Program-made: the position numbers and the translations under genes | Notes under the pieces: generated by a model | Database searches by the model: none | What the model was told of the DNA's origin: nothing | The model's input: the letters and a program-made list of their open reading frames with translations, nothing else | From: Liolophura sinensis | Taxonomy: Eukaryota; Mollusca; Polyplacophora; Chitonida; Chitonidae | Length of the DNA: 64,000 nt | NCBI RefSeq assembly: GCF_032854445.1 | Contig: NC_088303.1 | Location: 13,277,501-13,341,500 of the forward strand | Direction of reading: 5' to 3' | Shown: positions 1 through 11,306 of the stretch, piece by piece | How positions within the stretch are numbered: position 1 is the stretch's first letter | Layout of the letters: the number at the start of each line of letters is the position of its first letter

Positions 1-744
1 TATTTTTTTATTCTGAAACATTTTAATATTGGTTTACTTTCTTTTGTATTCCCTGATGGCGGACTGGATGATGGGCAAGGTTTGAAGCTACTGCTTTGAA
101 TGCAATAATTGTTCAATTAAGACACAGTTGATTAACTGATTGATGATTGGATTGATTGACTGATTAGTGTTGTGTACTTCACTTGAAACCTGGTCATTTG
201 TTCTGCGGAATTTCATCTTCTACTGAAAGGGTAAACATAGCATTACACGGTTCATTGCAACATATTTTCAAGGAAATCCCCAGTTGAAATCTCAAATGAG
301 ATTACCACCATTTTTTTTCATTGGGTCGGTGCTTTATGACGAACTGGAGAATCGCTCACTAATAAGATTAGATTCATGGTTGGTAGAAGATGAACAGAGC
401 CCAGCTGAATCCATCGAACCTTCTAAGGTATGTGTTCAAACGTCTCAAGTCAGGCAGCAGTTTGGCCTGGCTTCCAACCTGAGCCCTAGGTGTGGGTCGT
501 TATATTTTGTCAAGAGAGTTAATTAGTGTGGTCAGATGATCAATGGATACTATGACGTTTTAAACCCGCTGATTCATTCATTCATAACCTCATTGGTGGA
601 ACCTCCACCATAACCGTTGTGACAGGTATGTGTAATTATAAGCTCGTTAATTCTGTTACATGGGCTCAGGATTTCAGCTATTTTGTTTTTAAATCCTTAG
701 CTGTTAACGCCTTTCTGGAATCCACTTGTTGCGACACGTGTACT

Positions 745-1010
745 CTGATTGTTGGCTTGTGAGCTAGCTTTCCGGGTTCTACTTGTGTCCGGGTGTGTAG
801 TGGCTCGGAGGTATGTCTCGCTTAGTTTTGTCTACTCATTATTCAGCGTTATTATACCATGGGCGACAGTGTTTCTTTGTAGAACTTTTTCAATGCCGAC
901 TTACTTACAGCACTTCCTCAATAGACAGCCATGCTGAAGTCACCAGTCATGACGCTCCACTCAGTCACAGTATGATAACACTGGGTCAACCAGTACTTAG
1001 CATATACTCT
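745..1010 (-). repeat. Degenerate SINE-C-like fragment
   Basis: The right part (about 930-1000) matches, with many substitutions, the 20.8-21.06 kb repeat in a block containing the words GAAGTCACCAG and CACAGTATGATAACACTGG. Both copies read in the same orientation, with the apparent SINE 3' tail to the left, so I place it on the minus strand. It is old and truncated. Confidence 0.35.
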
Positions 1011-1507
1011 TATCCTATGTAGAACAAGTCGGGAAGTAAAACAGGGGTTCGAGAAAAACATCTACTTTGTGACTTCACAACAAATGGAAAGGGTGCATGA
1101 ATAAGGTCACCTTGAGTTTTGTGGGCGGCCGACACCAGTGGAATAATTCCCTTTCTTCCTGCTATAAACTCTGTAGATCTGAAAGTCACATAGGCCTGTG
1201 CATTCATGCACACATGGTGCAGCTCGTATAAGTATGGTATTGTGAAGAAAAACGATATATGTGAGAGAATGTGTGCAGAACTTGTACACAAGTGTAGCGT
1301 CTTCAGTACAGTGTACTAAATTAACTGAGGTGACATAGTTGCTGTGCACATGAATAGCAATGCTGACAAATCTAGGCTCCTTTGTGATAGAATGTTTTCG
1401 AAGATTTTCGTTCATACTCTGCTCAAACTCCATTAAATACATTGTCGTGTGTTTGAATTTACCTCCATGCTGCTTGCGGGGTCGGGACACAGCAAAAACA
1501 GTGAGAA

Positions 1508-1590
1508 ATGGATTCGAACCTGCGATGTCATTGGTCACAGGCAAATAGACTGCGACGAAAACATTAGTTTAGCCAACTGAGCAAATCGTT
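1508..1590 (-). repeat. tRNA-like SINE head
   Basis: Reading the minus strand there is an A-box-like segment (TTGCTCAGTTGGCTA) and, about 60 bases on, a good B box (GGTTCGAATCC at 1520-1510). The acceptor stem does not close, so this looks like the internal pol III promoter of a SINE or tRNA pseudogene rather than a working tRNA gene. Confidence 0.4.
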
Positions 1591-3197
1591 CTTGCAGGTT
1601 GTTATTTAAGCAAACTATTTCACAATCTATCGTAACTTTGCAATTCTACAAACTGAGCCTTGCCCTTAGCCAGTACTAGGTACCGTTCGTGAGTTTTGAC
1701 GTAATCATGCCGGACATGTCTTACGTCATCTTTACCGTGCTCTGAATTTACAGGACATAAGTATATCAGAATTGCTCCATCGAAGTGTCTCGGCTTACCC
1801 GAAACAACTGTGATGACATGACCTGACTCTAACCACAGTGACATATTTCTGCTATGAACTTTAGACGTCAATCGCTCTTCAATTTTACTGTCAGCGTGAC
1901 TCTATAGCATATAACAGGCCTGACTGGTGTCAAGCACGTTGTAATATGGGTTACAGTGTTATATATACAGTGTTATATGTTATGGGTCGCTAACCCGCGT
2001 AATGATGCGACTGGGGCTGTTAACTAAAGCACAAATCCATGTACAATGTTGAATCTGTACACTCTTAAACTATTCTTATAAAGATGAACAACTTCAGCGA
2101 ATGCTGTCAAACGACACACACCCATATCATCCTTTTGCCGGTAATTTGACAGTTCTGATGTCAACGTGATGAGCCTGGTAAAAAGTTATGTTCTGTCTAC
2201 ATAGCTGCACCAGTTGAGAACGGCTTAACAGCGTAACCAGTTGAGAACGGCGTAACAGCACTATCAAATAAATAAAATTAATCATTAAATATAATATGAA
2301 AAAAGTTCACAGCATAAAAAGTAAAGCCATAGCAGCTACGACAGTGTGAAAGTTGGCAAACGGCTCAACATTTACTGGCCAAATCATTCATGATTCGTTA
2401 AAGCCTTCTTCCAAACAAATGGTCAGCTCTTGACCAATACGGTCAATATTATGGTGGGAGTAGGAAATATGTATGAAGGAATGAATGAAACAGTACAAAA
2501 AGCTGGTAACATGTAGCAGGAAAGCAGTCATCAGTCTAATTCATATTATCAGCTAGTAGTCCGTGGATAATTTTCTGATCGTTTGCTAGAAGAAATGGTC
2601 TATTGTGAGTGTCATTTATTCCCAAAGACATCAAACTCGGTATGTTCTCATGCATGGTAATGTAAGAAGATGCATTTATCAGGTGTTGTCATAAGTTTCT
2701 TATTTGGCGGTGGACGGGGAGGTAAACACCGCTTTCAGCATCATTTCGGTCATTTCGGAACGCTTTTTCATTGTAGCATGGCTGCCCTAGTTCCACTTCT
2801 AGTGTGCCCAAACTCCAATGCAAAAGAATACAACATGGACAATAAAACTAATGCATCGACGACTGTGTCATGCTTGGCACTTTGTCACTCGACTCTTGTC
2901 AATTTACAACACTAAAAGGCTTTTATTCTAACCATTCATATAGATGCTTAAAACTTATACACTCCCTAGCACCATAGCTTAACAATTTAGGTAAAAAGTG
3001 ATGTCAGTTTAGGGTCAGTTTTAGGTTGCAATGCATACCAGATTTTCTCAAAATGCGGTACCGCAGTCACAGTTAGTAAATATTTTACATAAAAATAAAG
3101 CAAAGGCGCAAAGCTTTGGAGAATCACTCCAAAAGCAGAATTCTAATTACACAGGTATACGATACAGACGACTGCAGAATGGGATAAAAACCAAAGC

Positions 3198-3281
3198 AGC
3201 GACGATAGTCGCTGATCGGCGAACGCCGAGCCAAAGAATCCCGACTCTTGATAAGTGTAAGATCTCACACGATTCGAGAGT
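3198..3281. other. Cluster of three stem-loops
   Basis: Three inverted repeats stand side by side: 3198-3213 (6-bp stem AGCGAC/GTCGCT, 4-base loop), 3216-3229 (6-bp stem TCGGCG/CGCCGA, 2-base loop) and 3244-3281 (imperfect stem of up to 15 bp). The region is G+C richer than its surroundings. No function is apparent; it may be the remnant of a palindromic element. Confidence 0.4.
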
Positions 3282-4097
3282 TGAATTTTGTCTACTGTTT
3301 CCAGCCAAACGCTCTATAAACTCATTCATCTAACTGCAATCTGATATCTGAATTTCTTCGCCATTAATATTACAGTTTACCCTTGAACAGGCCTTTCACG
3401 TTTGTTAAGAAACGATAACCCTCACGAATGCATCGCATATAGGCTAAAGCGTCAAGGAACCGCCAACTGATGGGAGATAACTCATGTCTTCGTGTAAACC
3501 ATGGGATAGGATAGGCCTCTTGTGATACGATGTTATGTCCATTGATATTGCTAATATGCATGTGAACAAGAAGGCAGTTTAAAGCTTGTCATTAAATGGC
3601 GTGGCAAATACATTGTCCTAATTACCTATAAAAAAACTCAATTAATTTCCCTCATTAATTTCCTGATGTGCATACACACGGAGTATATATATGGGCTAAG
3701 ATAAACAAGTGTAAAAATTGCGTCCATATCTGGAGGGCTTGCAAACCTGTACAAAATCGATTTCATTTCGATAGCTCAGCTCGTACGAAATGAAGTCTAC
3801 TAATTGAGGTATGCCTTTCCGTGTGCAGTGAGGACTCTGGTCCAAGGTGAACAGACTTTTGTTTTATTGCAATGTATGCGTAACCAGTGCGTTATATACT
3901 AGATTGCTCATCAAAACGTCATGAATGATCAATAGACTACAAGTTTAGTTACGAATTGCTTTTGGCGGGAAATGTTCCCCCTTGTTGGCTTTCGAACCGC
4001 ACTGGTTTGCGATCGCGCTTTTTATTCTTGTTATAATGCGCATGCACACCAGGCCCTGAAGAAAAGTTAACTGTCAGTCAAATTCTCCTAAGAATTA

Positions 4098-4373
4098 GGG
4101 GCCTCCCTGGCTCAGTCGGTTAGCGCGCTAGCGCAGCGTAGTGACCCAGAAGCCTCTCACCAATGCGGTCGCTGTGAGTTCAAGACCAGCTCATGCTGGC
4201 TTCCTCTCCGGCCGTACGTGGGAAGGTCTGCCAGCAACCTGCGGATGGTCGTGGGTTTCCGCCGGGCTCTGCCCGGTTTCCACCCACCATAATGCTGGCC
4301 GCCGTCGTATAAGTGAAATATTCTTGAGTACGGCGTCAAACACCAATCAAAAAAAAAAAAAAAAAAAAAAAAA
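4098..4373 (+). mobile_element. SINE family A, full length
   Basis: This is the best reference copy of the commonest repeat here. It has a tRNA-like head (A box around GGCTCAGTCGGTTAGCGC; B box region GAGTTCAAGACC), a conserved body containing AACCTGCGGATGGTCGTGG and CATAATGCTGGCCGCCGTCG, a 3' part with TATAAGTGAAATATTCTTGA, and a poly(A) tail of about 24. A 12-bp target-site duplication, TCCTAAGAATTA, is perfect on both sides (4086-4097 and 4374-4385), which indicates a young insertion by LINE-type target-primed reverse transcription. I infer a molluscan tRNA-derived SINE and do not assign a database name. Confidence 0.9.
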
Positions 4374-5086
4374 TCCTAAGAATTAAGCATGTGCATGCTT
4401 GCGTCGTATCTTCAGGTTTTATAGAATTTGCGCTATACAACAAAAGAGATCACAAACTGCCTGTGAAGCCCTGGACACGAAGAGAAATCGTTACGGAAAA
4501 GCCACAGTGTTTGTAAAGTTATAGAAATTTTTACGTAGCGTTAGCAACAGTCGATATCTCCTGCATATGTACTGCGACATCGTGTGACTCTTGCCATGAC
4601 AAGCATAGACCCGCTCACGAAATGCTCATCAACAATAGCCGTATAGCAACAACCAAGCAAACTCTGACTTCCTAGTAAGTTAAATAGAATTACACAAGGC
4701 AGAAAGCGGAATCGATTCGGCAGTACACCTTTATGTCCCTAATATCTTCACTGTTCAAGTACTAGTGTTCAAATGTTAAAGCAGCATATACACGAAACCC
4801 AATGATCGACCAAGTCGGAGAAGATCCTGTCTTTCAGCTATAGAAAGCTGATACGGCCAGTTTTATTATGCATCAGGATATCCTAGAAAAAGAACCATTG
4901 AGCTGTTTGTGCGCAAGTTTACCACAATCGAATTTCGAATAAGTGAAGACAAATTCTACACATTGTGAGAAACCCGTTTTCTTCAAGAACTAGATATTTT
5001 ACAGTTGTGACATATGACATGGCCATTTGCCCATTTGTCCTTTCTTCATGTTTTGGCGTCTCTTACAATAACACAATTTGTGTTGT

Positions 5087-5328
5087 TTATTTGTTTGATT
5101 GGTGTTTTACGCCGTACTCAAGAATGTTTCACTGATACGACGGCGACCAACATTATGGTGGGAGGGAAAAGGACAGATCCCGGGGGAAGCCCACAACCAA
5201 CCGAAGGATGTTGGCAGATCTTCCGACGCACGACAGGAGAGAAAACCAGCGGGAGCTGGACTTGAACTCACAGCCCCATTGCGTTGCGCTGGCGTGCTAA
5301 CCACCTCGGCCACGAAGGCTCCTCAAAC
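5087..5328 (-). mobile_element. SINE family A, full length
   Basis: This is a family A copy in reverse orientation, running from its (AAAT)-type tail complement through the CGCCGTACTC 3' region to the tRNA-like head near 5320. Direct repeats TTTGTGTTGT flank it at 5077-5086 and 5329-5338. It carries more substitutions than the 4.1-kb copy. Between here and CTL1 exon 3 (5339-5922) I see only a possible second tRNA-like fragment (about 5548-5690) and a short T-rich SINE tail. Confidence 0.85.
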
Positions 5329-5922
5329 TTTGTGTTGTACATTCTAACTCGCATAATGTCGTCTAAGGTAAAAGGCGCACGTAAATGTGTACATTCTCAT
5401 GCGCATGCTGTTGTTTGATATATAACACAAGTTTAATGTTGCACTTTGTAAAACATAATGTTGTCTGATGTATGCAATGCATAACATTCTAATGCACATA
5501 ACCCGGCATAATTTTATTTATCTGTTTGATAGGGGTTTACCGCCATTTTTGGAGTGACCTTTGGTCGAGTGGAGTGTGTGTTGGCCTTTGAAACGCTCGG
5601 TCACACGAGACACAGAGTTCACAAGAGTCACAAACCTCGATGGTTTACTCCGACCACTTTGATGCCATTCTGGTAAACTGAAATCAATTCAGCTGTCACA
5701 TAATCTTAAAAACAGAATTAAAAACCTATTAGATAAATAAAAAAAATTAATTTCAGGTCTACATTTTCTTAGCAATCATTAAGATCAGTAAGATAATTAC
5801 CACTTATCATGCGACATTCCACTCGATATCCATGATATACTTGACACTGAATAAAGTCATCACGAAAAGAAAATAGCTAATGACTTAAAAAGCAAAAATA
5901 CTGACACGAAAATCCACGGAAT

Positions 5923-8182
5923 TCATTCAGCTTTGCACGTGACAGAGTTTGTTTTCTGATATACTCTGTCACTGGAAGTTGGCTCCGATTGGACTAGCGA
6001 AGTTGTTGACTGATATACGAAACAGGATCCAACCATGGTCAGGACAATGACGTCACAATCATTGTGACCCAGACAGTCCGCTGCGCAGTGCAAGAGTGAC
6101 GAAGACTTAATGATAGTTCCGGTCGGGGAATTAGGTTTGTATTCTGTCAAACGTATAAAACACCCATTCCAAAATGTCCCGGGTGCTGTGATGGCAGAAA
6201 AATTAGAATTGGAATTAGACACGCCTATAGATGTCGCTACAATAGGCCTGAAAAGCACAGCATATATTCTTTATCTGACAGTATGGTTGACGACCACGCA
6301 CATATAACACAGATGTCCTTAGCACAAGGCTAATCTGAGCACAAAATTCCATCCAAATCAATAAGTAATTTTTCTCTGTAAAGTTACTGACACACAGAAA
6401 GACAGACAGACTAATAGACGCCAACAAAAACATAAACTGCTTGGCATACATAATAATCTATCATTCAACTTTGTCATCGTTTTATTTAGCCTATAATTAA
6501 AGCCGTAGAACATAGAGTAATACACAGGAAGAACTTCTGAATCTGTTTCACATGAGTAGATTCACGGGAAGACCAAATTTGACATCTTAATTATTCTTTA
6601 TTGCCAATAGCGAGTTCACCGGATACTACTGGAATGTATAGCTGAACGGAGTGAAATGTCACGCGGGTTCTGTCCATACATTTAAGCGTCGTTCATGTAT
6701 GATTCCAGTAGTTTAAGAGTTGGTCGCCAAAGCCCTGTAATCGCCTTACCACCGACCAATAAAGACTTGTCTGTAAAGTCCAAGTCAGCTCAGGTTATGT
6801 AATCAAATACATTACTTGGTGATAAAACACAAAAAACACTCGCGCCGGATTTTAAGCCACTCAGATTTTGTCTTTCATTTGCAGAGACAGGAAGCCTATA
6901 AACCAATTCAAAGTATCTGTTGGTTCTGTTGTCTGTTTTATTTAACGCACTCACTCGTGCAGATTTTTGTCTATTATACAAAGGTCCAATCCTTTAGGAA
7001 CTTGGACAGAAAGTCGGCTATATTTGGACAGAGTGCTTTTATTTTCTGATGTTAGGCTGATGTAAATGAACAGAAAATTTGAGAATCCCTCAAATATCCA
7101 TTAGTTTTAAGTGAATCCCAAAAAAGCGCCTGGTCGTCCTGTTCCTAACCTTTCTTCTAGGCCCAAAATAATTCTCTTCACCATTTGCCACTCAGTAAGG
7201 CCACGGTAACCTAAACGCGAAGGCTATCCCTGGCTTAATCACTTAGTTCTTCACTTCAAGCGAACTGCATCGTTTCCATTGGTCAGCTGTGTGTTGTAAG
7301 CCAATCAAATCACCAAATTCGTCACTTTCAAGTTCAGCTACAGGTACGCCTTTGAACGCCATGGCCTTATATATGGAAAAATATAAGGGTTTACCATGGC
7401 TCTCTGGGTCTACGGTGCCCTTACTGAGTAGTGCAGTGGGCTGAGAATGCTCATGAGCCAAGTGCAAAGGTTAACCAACAGGGTGGCAACGATTAGTTTG
7501 GACTTGTTGCGGAACTACAGAATAGGGATTCTCCAAAAAAAAAAACACCACTGCATCAAATGGAAGACCCTATAACATCAGAAAGTGTTGTTATGACCTG
7601 TTTGTTATGGTACATGTTAAAATATGAATATTAATGAGGCGTTCGTTTGGGTAATCAGCGCTCCCATACAACAGATGTCTACCTAAATATGGCTCAGTTG
7701 TTGGGATGTATACAGTTGTAGGCAAATATGTTTCAGTTCTGTAAGCAGTTAAGCAAGTTTCAGTTGTCATTTTTGAGCAGTTTATATTGGTGTAAAGGTC
7801 CACTCAACAGACTTAAGTCGTGAGGACACGGTATAAATCAAATGGTATCACTTCATTACCAGTTTTTTCCTGTATCTTTCACATTGTGTAAACCATCTAA
7901 CACATGGTTTCACAATTCACTTCTGCCTTTTTAACCACTACCCACCTCTTCGCCTGCTAATGTTTACCCCCGTCTGACATACAAAGCGATACTTTTTGTC
8001 GCAAGCTCGGGTGTACCATCGGGAGTCGGGGTGAACCACAGCACACTTGTCCACGTCCAGTTTGTCCGCTCCATGTCCCCCAGTTCGACCAGGAGATGAC
8101 GGAGTTGTCTTCCCATGTGAACTCAGCAGCATCAGTAGACCACCACAGAGGCATCAGTCCTAACCACACCTCAGTGGTAAAA
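5923..8182 (-). pseudogene. CTL1: partial CTLD-PAN gene (exons 2 and 3), frameshifted
   Basis: Two exons of the cluster family are visible. Exon 2 (8182 to 7946) starts after a TTTGTAG acceptor in phase 2 and encodes the second CTLD half: W-L-G-L, then WEDNSVISWSNW, KLDVDKC, RWYTRAC and FVCQ. The two parts are in different frames. One extra base in the C run at 8077-8081 (G run on the coding strand) separates the ISWSNWG part from GHGADKLD. The family frame leaves exon 2 in phase 1 at a GTGGGT donor (7945). An alternative GTAAAC donor upstream would be in phase with the unshifted frame. Exon 3 (6185 to 5923, phase 1 acceptor after TGCCATCACAG) is an intact PAN/apple-like module with C-x3-C-x5-C-x10-C-F-V-Y, ending at a TGA. 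No exon 1 was found upstream (8183-11306). It may be a dead gene, an assembly error in a homopolymer, or an alternative 3' exon set of CTL2. The intron 6186-7945 holds nothing I recognise. Confidence 0.75.
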
Positions 8183-8313
8183 CTACAAATCATTAGCAAG
8201 CTAAAGGTTTTCATGTCACAATAGACGAATTTCCCCGAAGGTTTTCCCGATTTTGATATGAAAATTTTCAAGCCAACTCGTAACCATAAATGTGTCATAT
8301 ATATTTTTGTTAA

Positions 8314-8570
8314 TGGGTGTTTTACGCCGTACTCAAGAATATTTCACTTATACGACGGCGGCCAGCATTATGGTGAGAGGAAACCGGGCAGAGCCCTGCG
8401 GAAACCCACTACCATCTGCAGGTTGCTGGCCATTTGTTCGCTGGTTTTTTTCCACGGGGTGGACAGTTCGCCACGGTTTATCCCAGGCAATCCGGCTTAG
8501 TCCACCCACAAAACTGATCGCCATTGTATAAGTGAGCAATTCTACAGTATGGCGTTAAGCAACAGAAAAA
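8314..8570. mobile_element. Two SINE-A 3' regions, head to head
   Basis: From 8314 to about 8445 the sequence is a reverse-oriented family A copy (GTTTTACGCCGTACTCAAG through the AACCTGCAG region). From about 8495 to 8570 a diverged forward-oriented family A 3' end follows (GTATAAGTGAGCAATTCT, then an A-rich AATAAA tail). The pair is therefore inverted, with about 50 bp of unrelated sequence between. It lies just upstream of CTL1 exon 2. Confidence 0.6.
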
Positions 8571-11306
8571 AATAAATCACGTACAATTGCTAGTGTGATG
8601 ACATAAACACAGAATACCTAAATCAACCTGGAAGACATACATATTTCTTGTGCTGTCTTCTTGTGCCGTCTTTTGTGTTGTGTGAAAAAAAAGTCGACCC
8701 TACCAATCACAATGTCACTCTATAAAACTGTGCCTGGACCATCACCAATGGAACCAAGAACCAACATCGTCAGATTTTACCATCCATGGCCTTGATAGGA
8801 ATAAACGATCCCCAAAACTCGCACAGGGCTGTTCAGGAGGCCCTACACGAGGTTCCTTGGTTGTTAATTTGTCGTTCATTAATAAGGCATAAACACTGGC
8901 TTAGCCCTGGCGGTGAAAATCTGACAGTGCGTTTCTTGTTCATTAATAACTTGCTCAAAACCAGTAACTCCTCTGCTCCTACATAATACTAGTGAGCGAC
9001 CTCATTATTATTTTGGTTTTATCTTCACTGTGTATTCTGCTAGTCTGAATGTCGGTGCATTTATTGTGCAGATTCATTGCATTGTGATTCCAAGGACACC
9101 AGGAACAATATATTGACAACAGGTAATCCATGAAGAAAGCCTATCTTTTTATACCGATTGCCAACGGTATACAGGTAATCAGCTGCCTTAGTCTCATCTC
9201 GATTGTCCCTCTCCATCTTGGTCAAAAGAATTAATCCATTGCATCAGTGTCTGTCTACACTCAAGATGATTTAGTTGTTATTCAACATTATTTTATGTGG
9301 ATTTGTTTCATTGTTTTTGAGTACCGTACTCAAGAATTTATCACTTATCCAATGGCAGTAAGTATAATGGATGGAGCTAAGTGGATTGTCATTTTTTATA
9401 GATTTTCTAAACGTAGCTTTATCGGTCAAAATAAGCCTTTCGCTTAGAATCACAAGAATATTAATAGGTCTAACTGAATACAAGCTTTGACTAAAAACAT
9501 CCACTCCCAGTAAAAGACAGATTTCTGAAATTAAAATTTCACCTAAAATGAAGCTGTCTTTGCGATGATACAATATCATCAAACTAGATGCAATGTCACA
9601 GCCGTCATCGTGACTTTGTAAGAACCATCATACAGCTCATTACCTCATTGGCAAACACTGGTGGCAATAATTGATTTGCAAATGCCTTCAATAACAAGAG
9701 GATTTGTTACGATCACGCTAACACTGATAATATGTAGATCTCAAATGCGAGCTCAGGGTAAGCTGACTTTTTGTGTTTATCAAATTAATCAATGAGGTGG
9801 GCTTTTAAAATACCGGTCAAAGCAGAATTACAAGAACACGAAATGGATGAGTTTACAACAATGTACTGAAATAATGTAAATACACCCCTAATTTTAAATA
9901 CAGATATTGGTAGTACTGAAAACAAAGAGCTTCCTCTCCCTCACAGTTTTTTGGAAATGTTAAGATCTGAATTTGTTGTTCATTAGACTGGCTAACCATG
10001 TGGGAAAAAAGGAAACTAATTATTCCTATTGCATGTATATTGGGTAAATAGAGCAGACCAGGTGTCCCTGAATTAGACGAATTAGGATAATGTCAATTGT
10101 AACGACAACAGGTTAACACACATACAATACAGGTATAGAAATAGAAATAAACAATACCATTGTAACATAATATATTAACATAAATATATACACAGATTTA
10201 TCTCATCACGTTGTTGTATTAATGTTGTACCTGGATTCAGCACTCCGGAATGTTCCTGTCATAAGGTAAAGACACTTGGAATCCTCATGATTGTGATGGT
10301 TTCAGCCCTGAATATGTACATAAATGGCGAATCAAACAACTAAGCAGAGTGGTCAATAAGTGTCCACATGAGTTCATAATGTTACCGTATACATCACAGC
10401 AAAGCGGATATTTACGCCGAAAACATCTGGCTCCGAAGATTCGGAAAAGTGACCCTCGTCCCGGGTTATCAAAGAATTGAACCCACCTGATCACGAAGAA
10501 TTCCTGTTTCATCTTACACGATACACGTAATCTACCGAAGTTTGCCAAATACCTGACAAATCTCCAGGTTTGAAAGTGCAGCCGAACCTGTGGTAGCACG
10601 TTGGCATGTGGAGGGATGTTTTTTAAAATGACAGTATACAACACAATTCCGATCAATGAGACTGACCGTCATCGTTTATGTTCTAGAGTGTGGATCTAAT
10701 ATACAAATAAATACTGCTGCACTTAGGTCATCAGGAGGTCTCACAAGTTCTGGTTCCAGGTCAAAACATAATGTTTGTTACCATAAAACAAAATTACTCT
10801 CGTAAGATGCACGATATATTTTAAACAGTTGTTTGTTTTTGAACAGCTGAAGACTATGTTAAATGAGAACTTTATACATTTTAATTCAATAATTACGTTC
10901 TTGCTGTTATAGCATTAGCACTATATTCCAAAAATCAGCTTTCATTTAAATTTGTGAAACATTTTTGAACTCAGTGTGTTAAAATACTTTCATTCCTGTT
11001 CACTGCAGAATATATATCCGTGCTTTCAGATACACGAGCTACGTTCACATTTTAGGCAATTGCCATGCGCATTGTCTGTTCATACCTATCATTAAAGCGT
11101 ATTAAACACCCGCTCTGAGTAAAGCAGCATCGATCCTGGAACACATTATAGCAACAACTAGACTCATCTAGGGATACCCGAAGGTACGCGTTAAATGCTC
11201 GACGATAGTGGTAACATCTGTAAGAATTTGACAACATCTATAAGGGATAACATCTGTACACTAAAGTTCAAATTTTTGAATCATTTGAAGTTCATTTCTA
11301 CATTGT
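8571..11306. other. Gene-free stretch upstream of CTL1
   Basis: I searched the minus strand for a CTL1 exon 1 (signal peptide, Cys and S-x-G-x-x-L pattern, phase 2 donor) and found none. A weak SINE-A fragment lies at about 9322-9395. The minus open frame 10285-10656 has no recognisable motif. The rest is A+T-rich sequence without visible structure. Confidence 0.45.

Larger units (their letters stand above)
1..4085. other. Gene-free left flank
   Basis: I find no exon with recognisable homology in this stretch on either strand. The longest open frame (1107-1544, minus) has no family resemblance and overlaps a tRNA-like repeat, so I do not call it. What can be seen is old repeat debris: a SINE-C-like fragment (about 745-1010), a tRNA-like head on the minus strand (about 1508-1590), a short tandem duplication (2209-2260, two copies of about 27 bp) and a run of three stem-loops (3198-3281). 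Confidence 0.5.

Noticed and set aside
1107-1544. Minus open frame of 145 codons
   Set aside because: No recognisable motif, and its N-terminal part comes from a tRNA-like repeat containing the B box.
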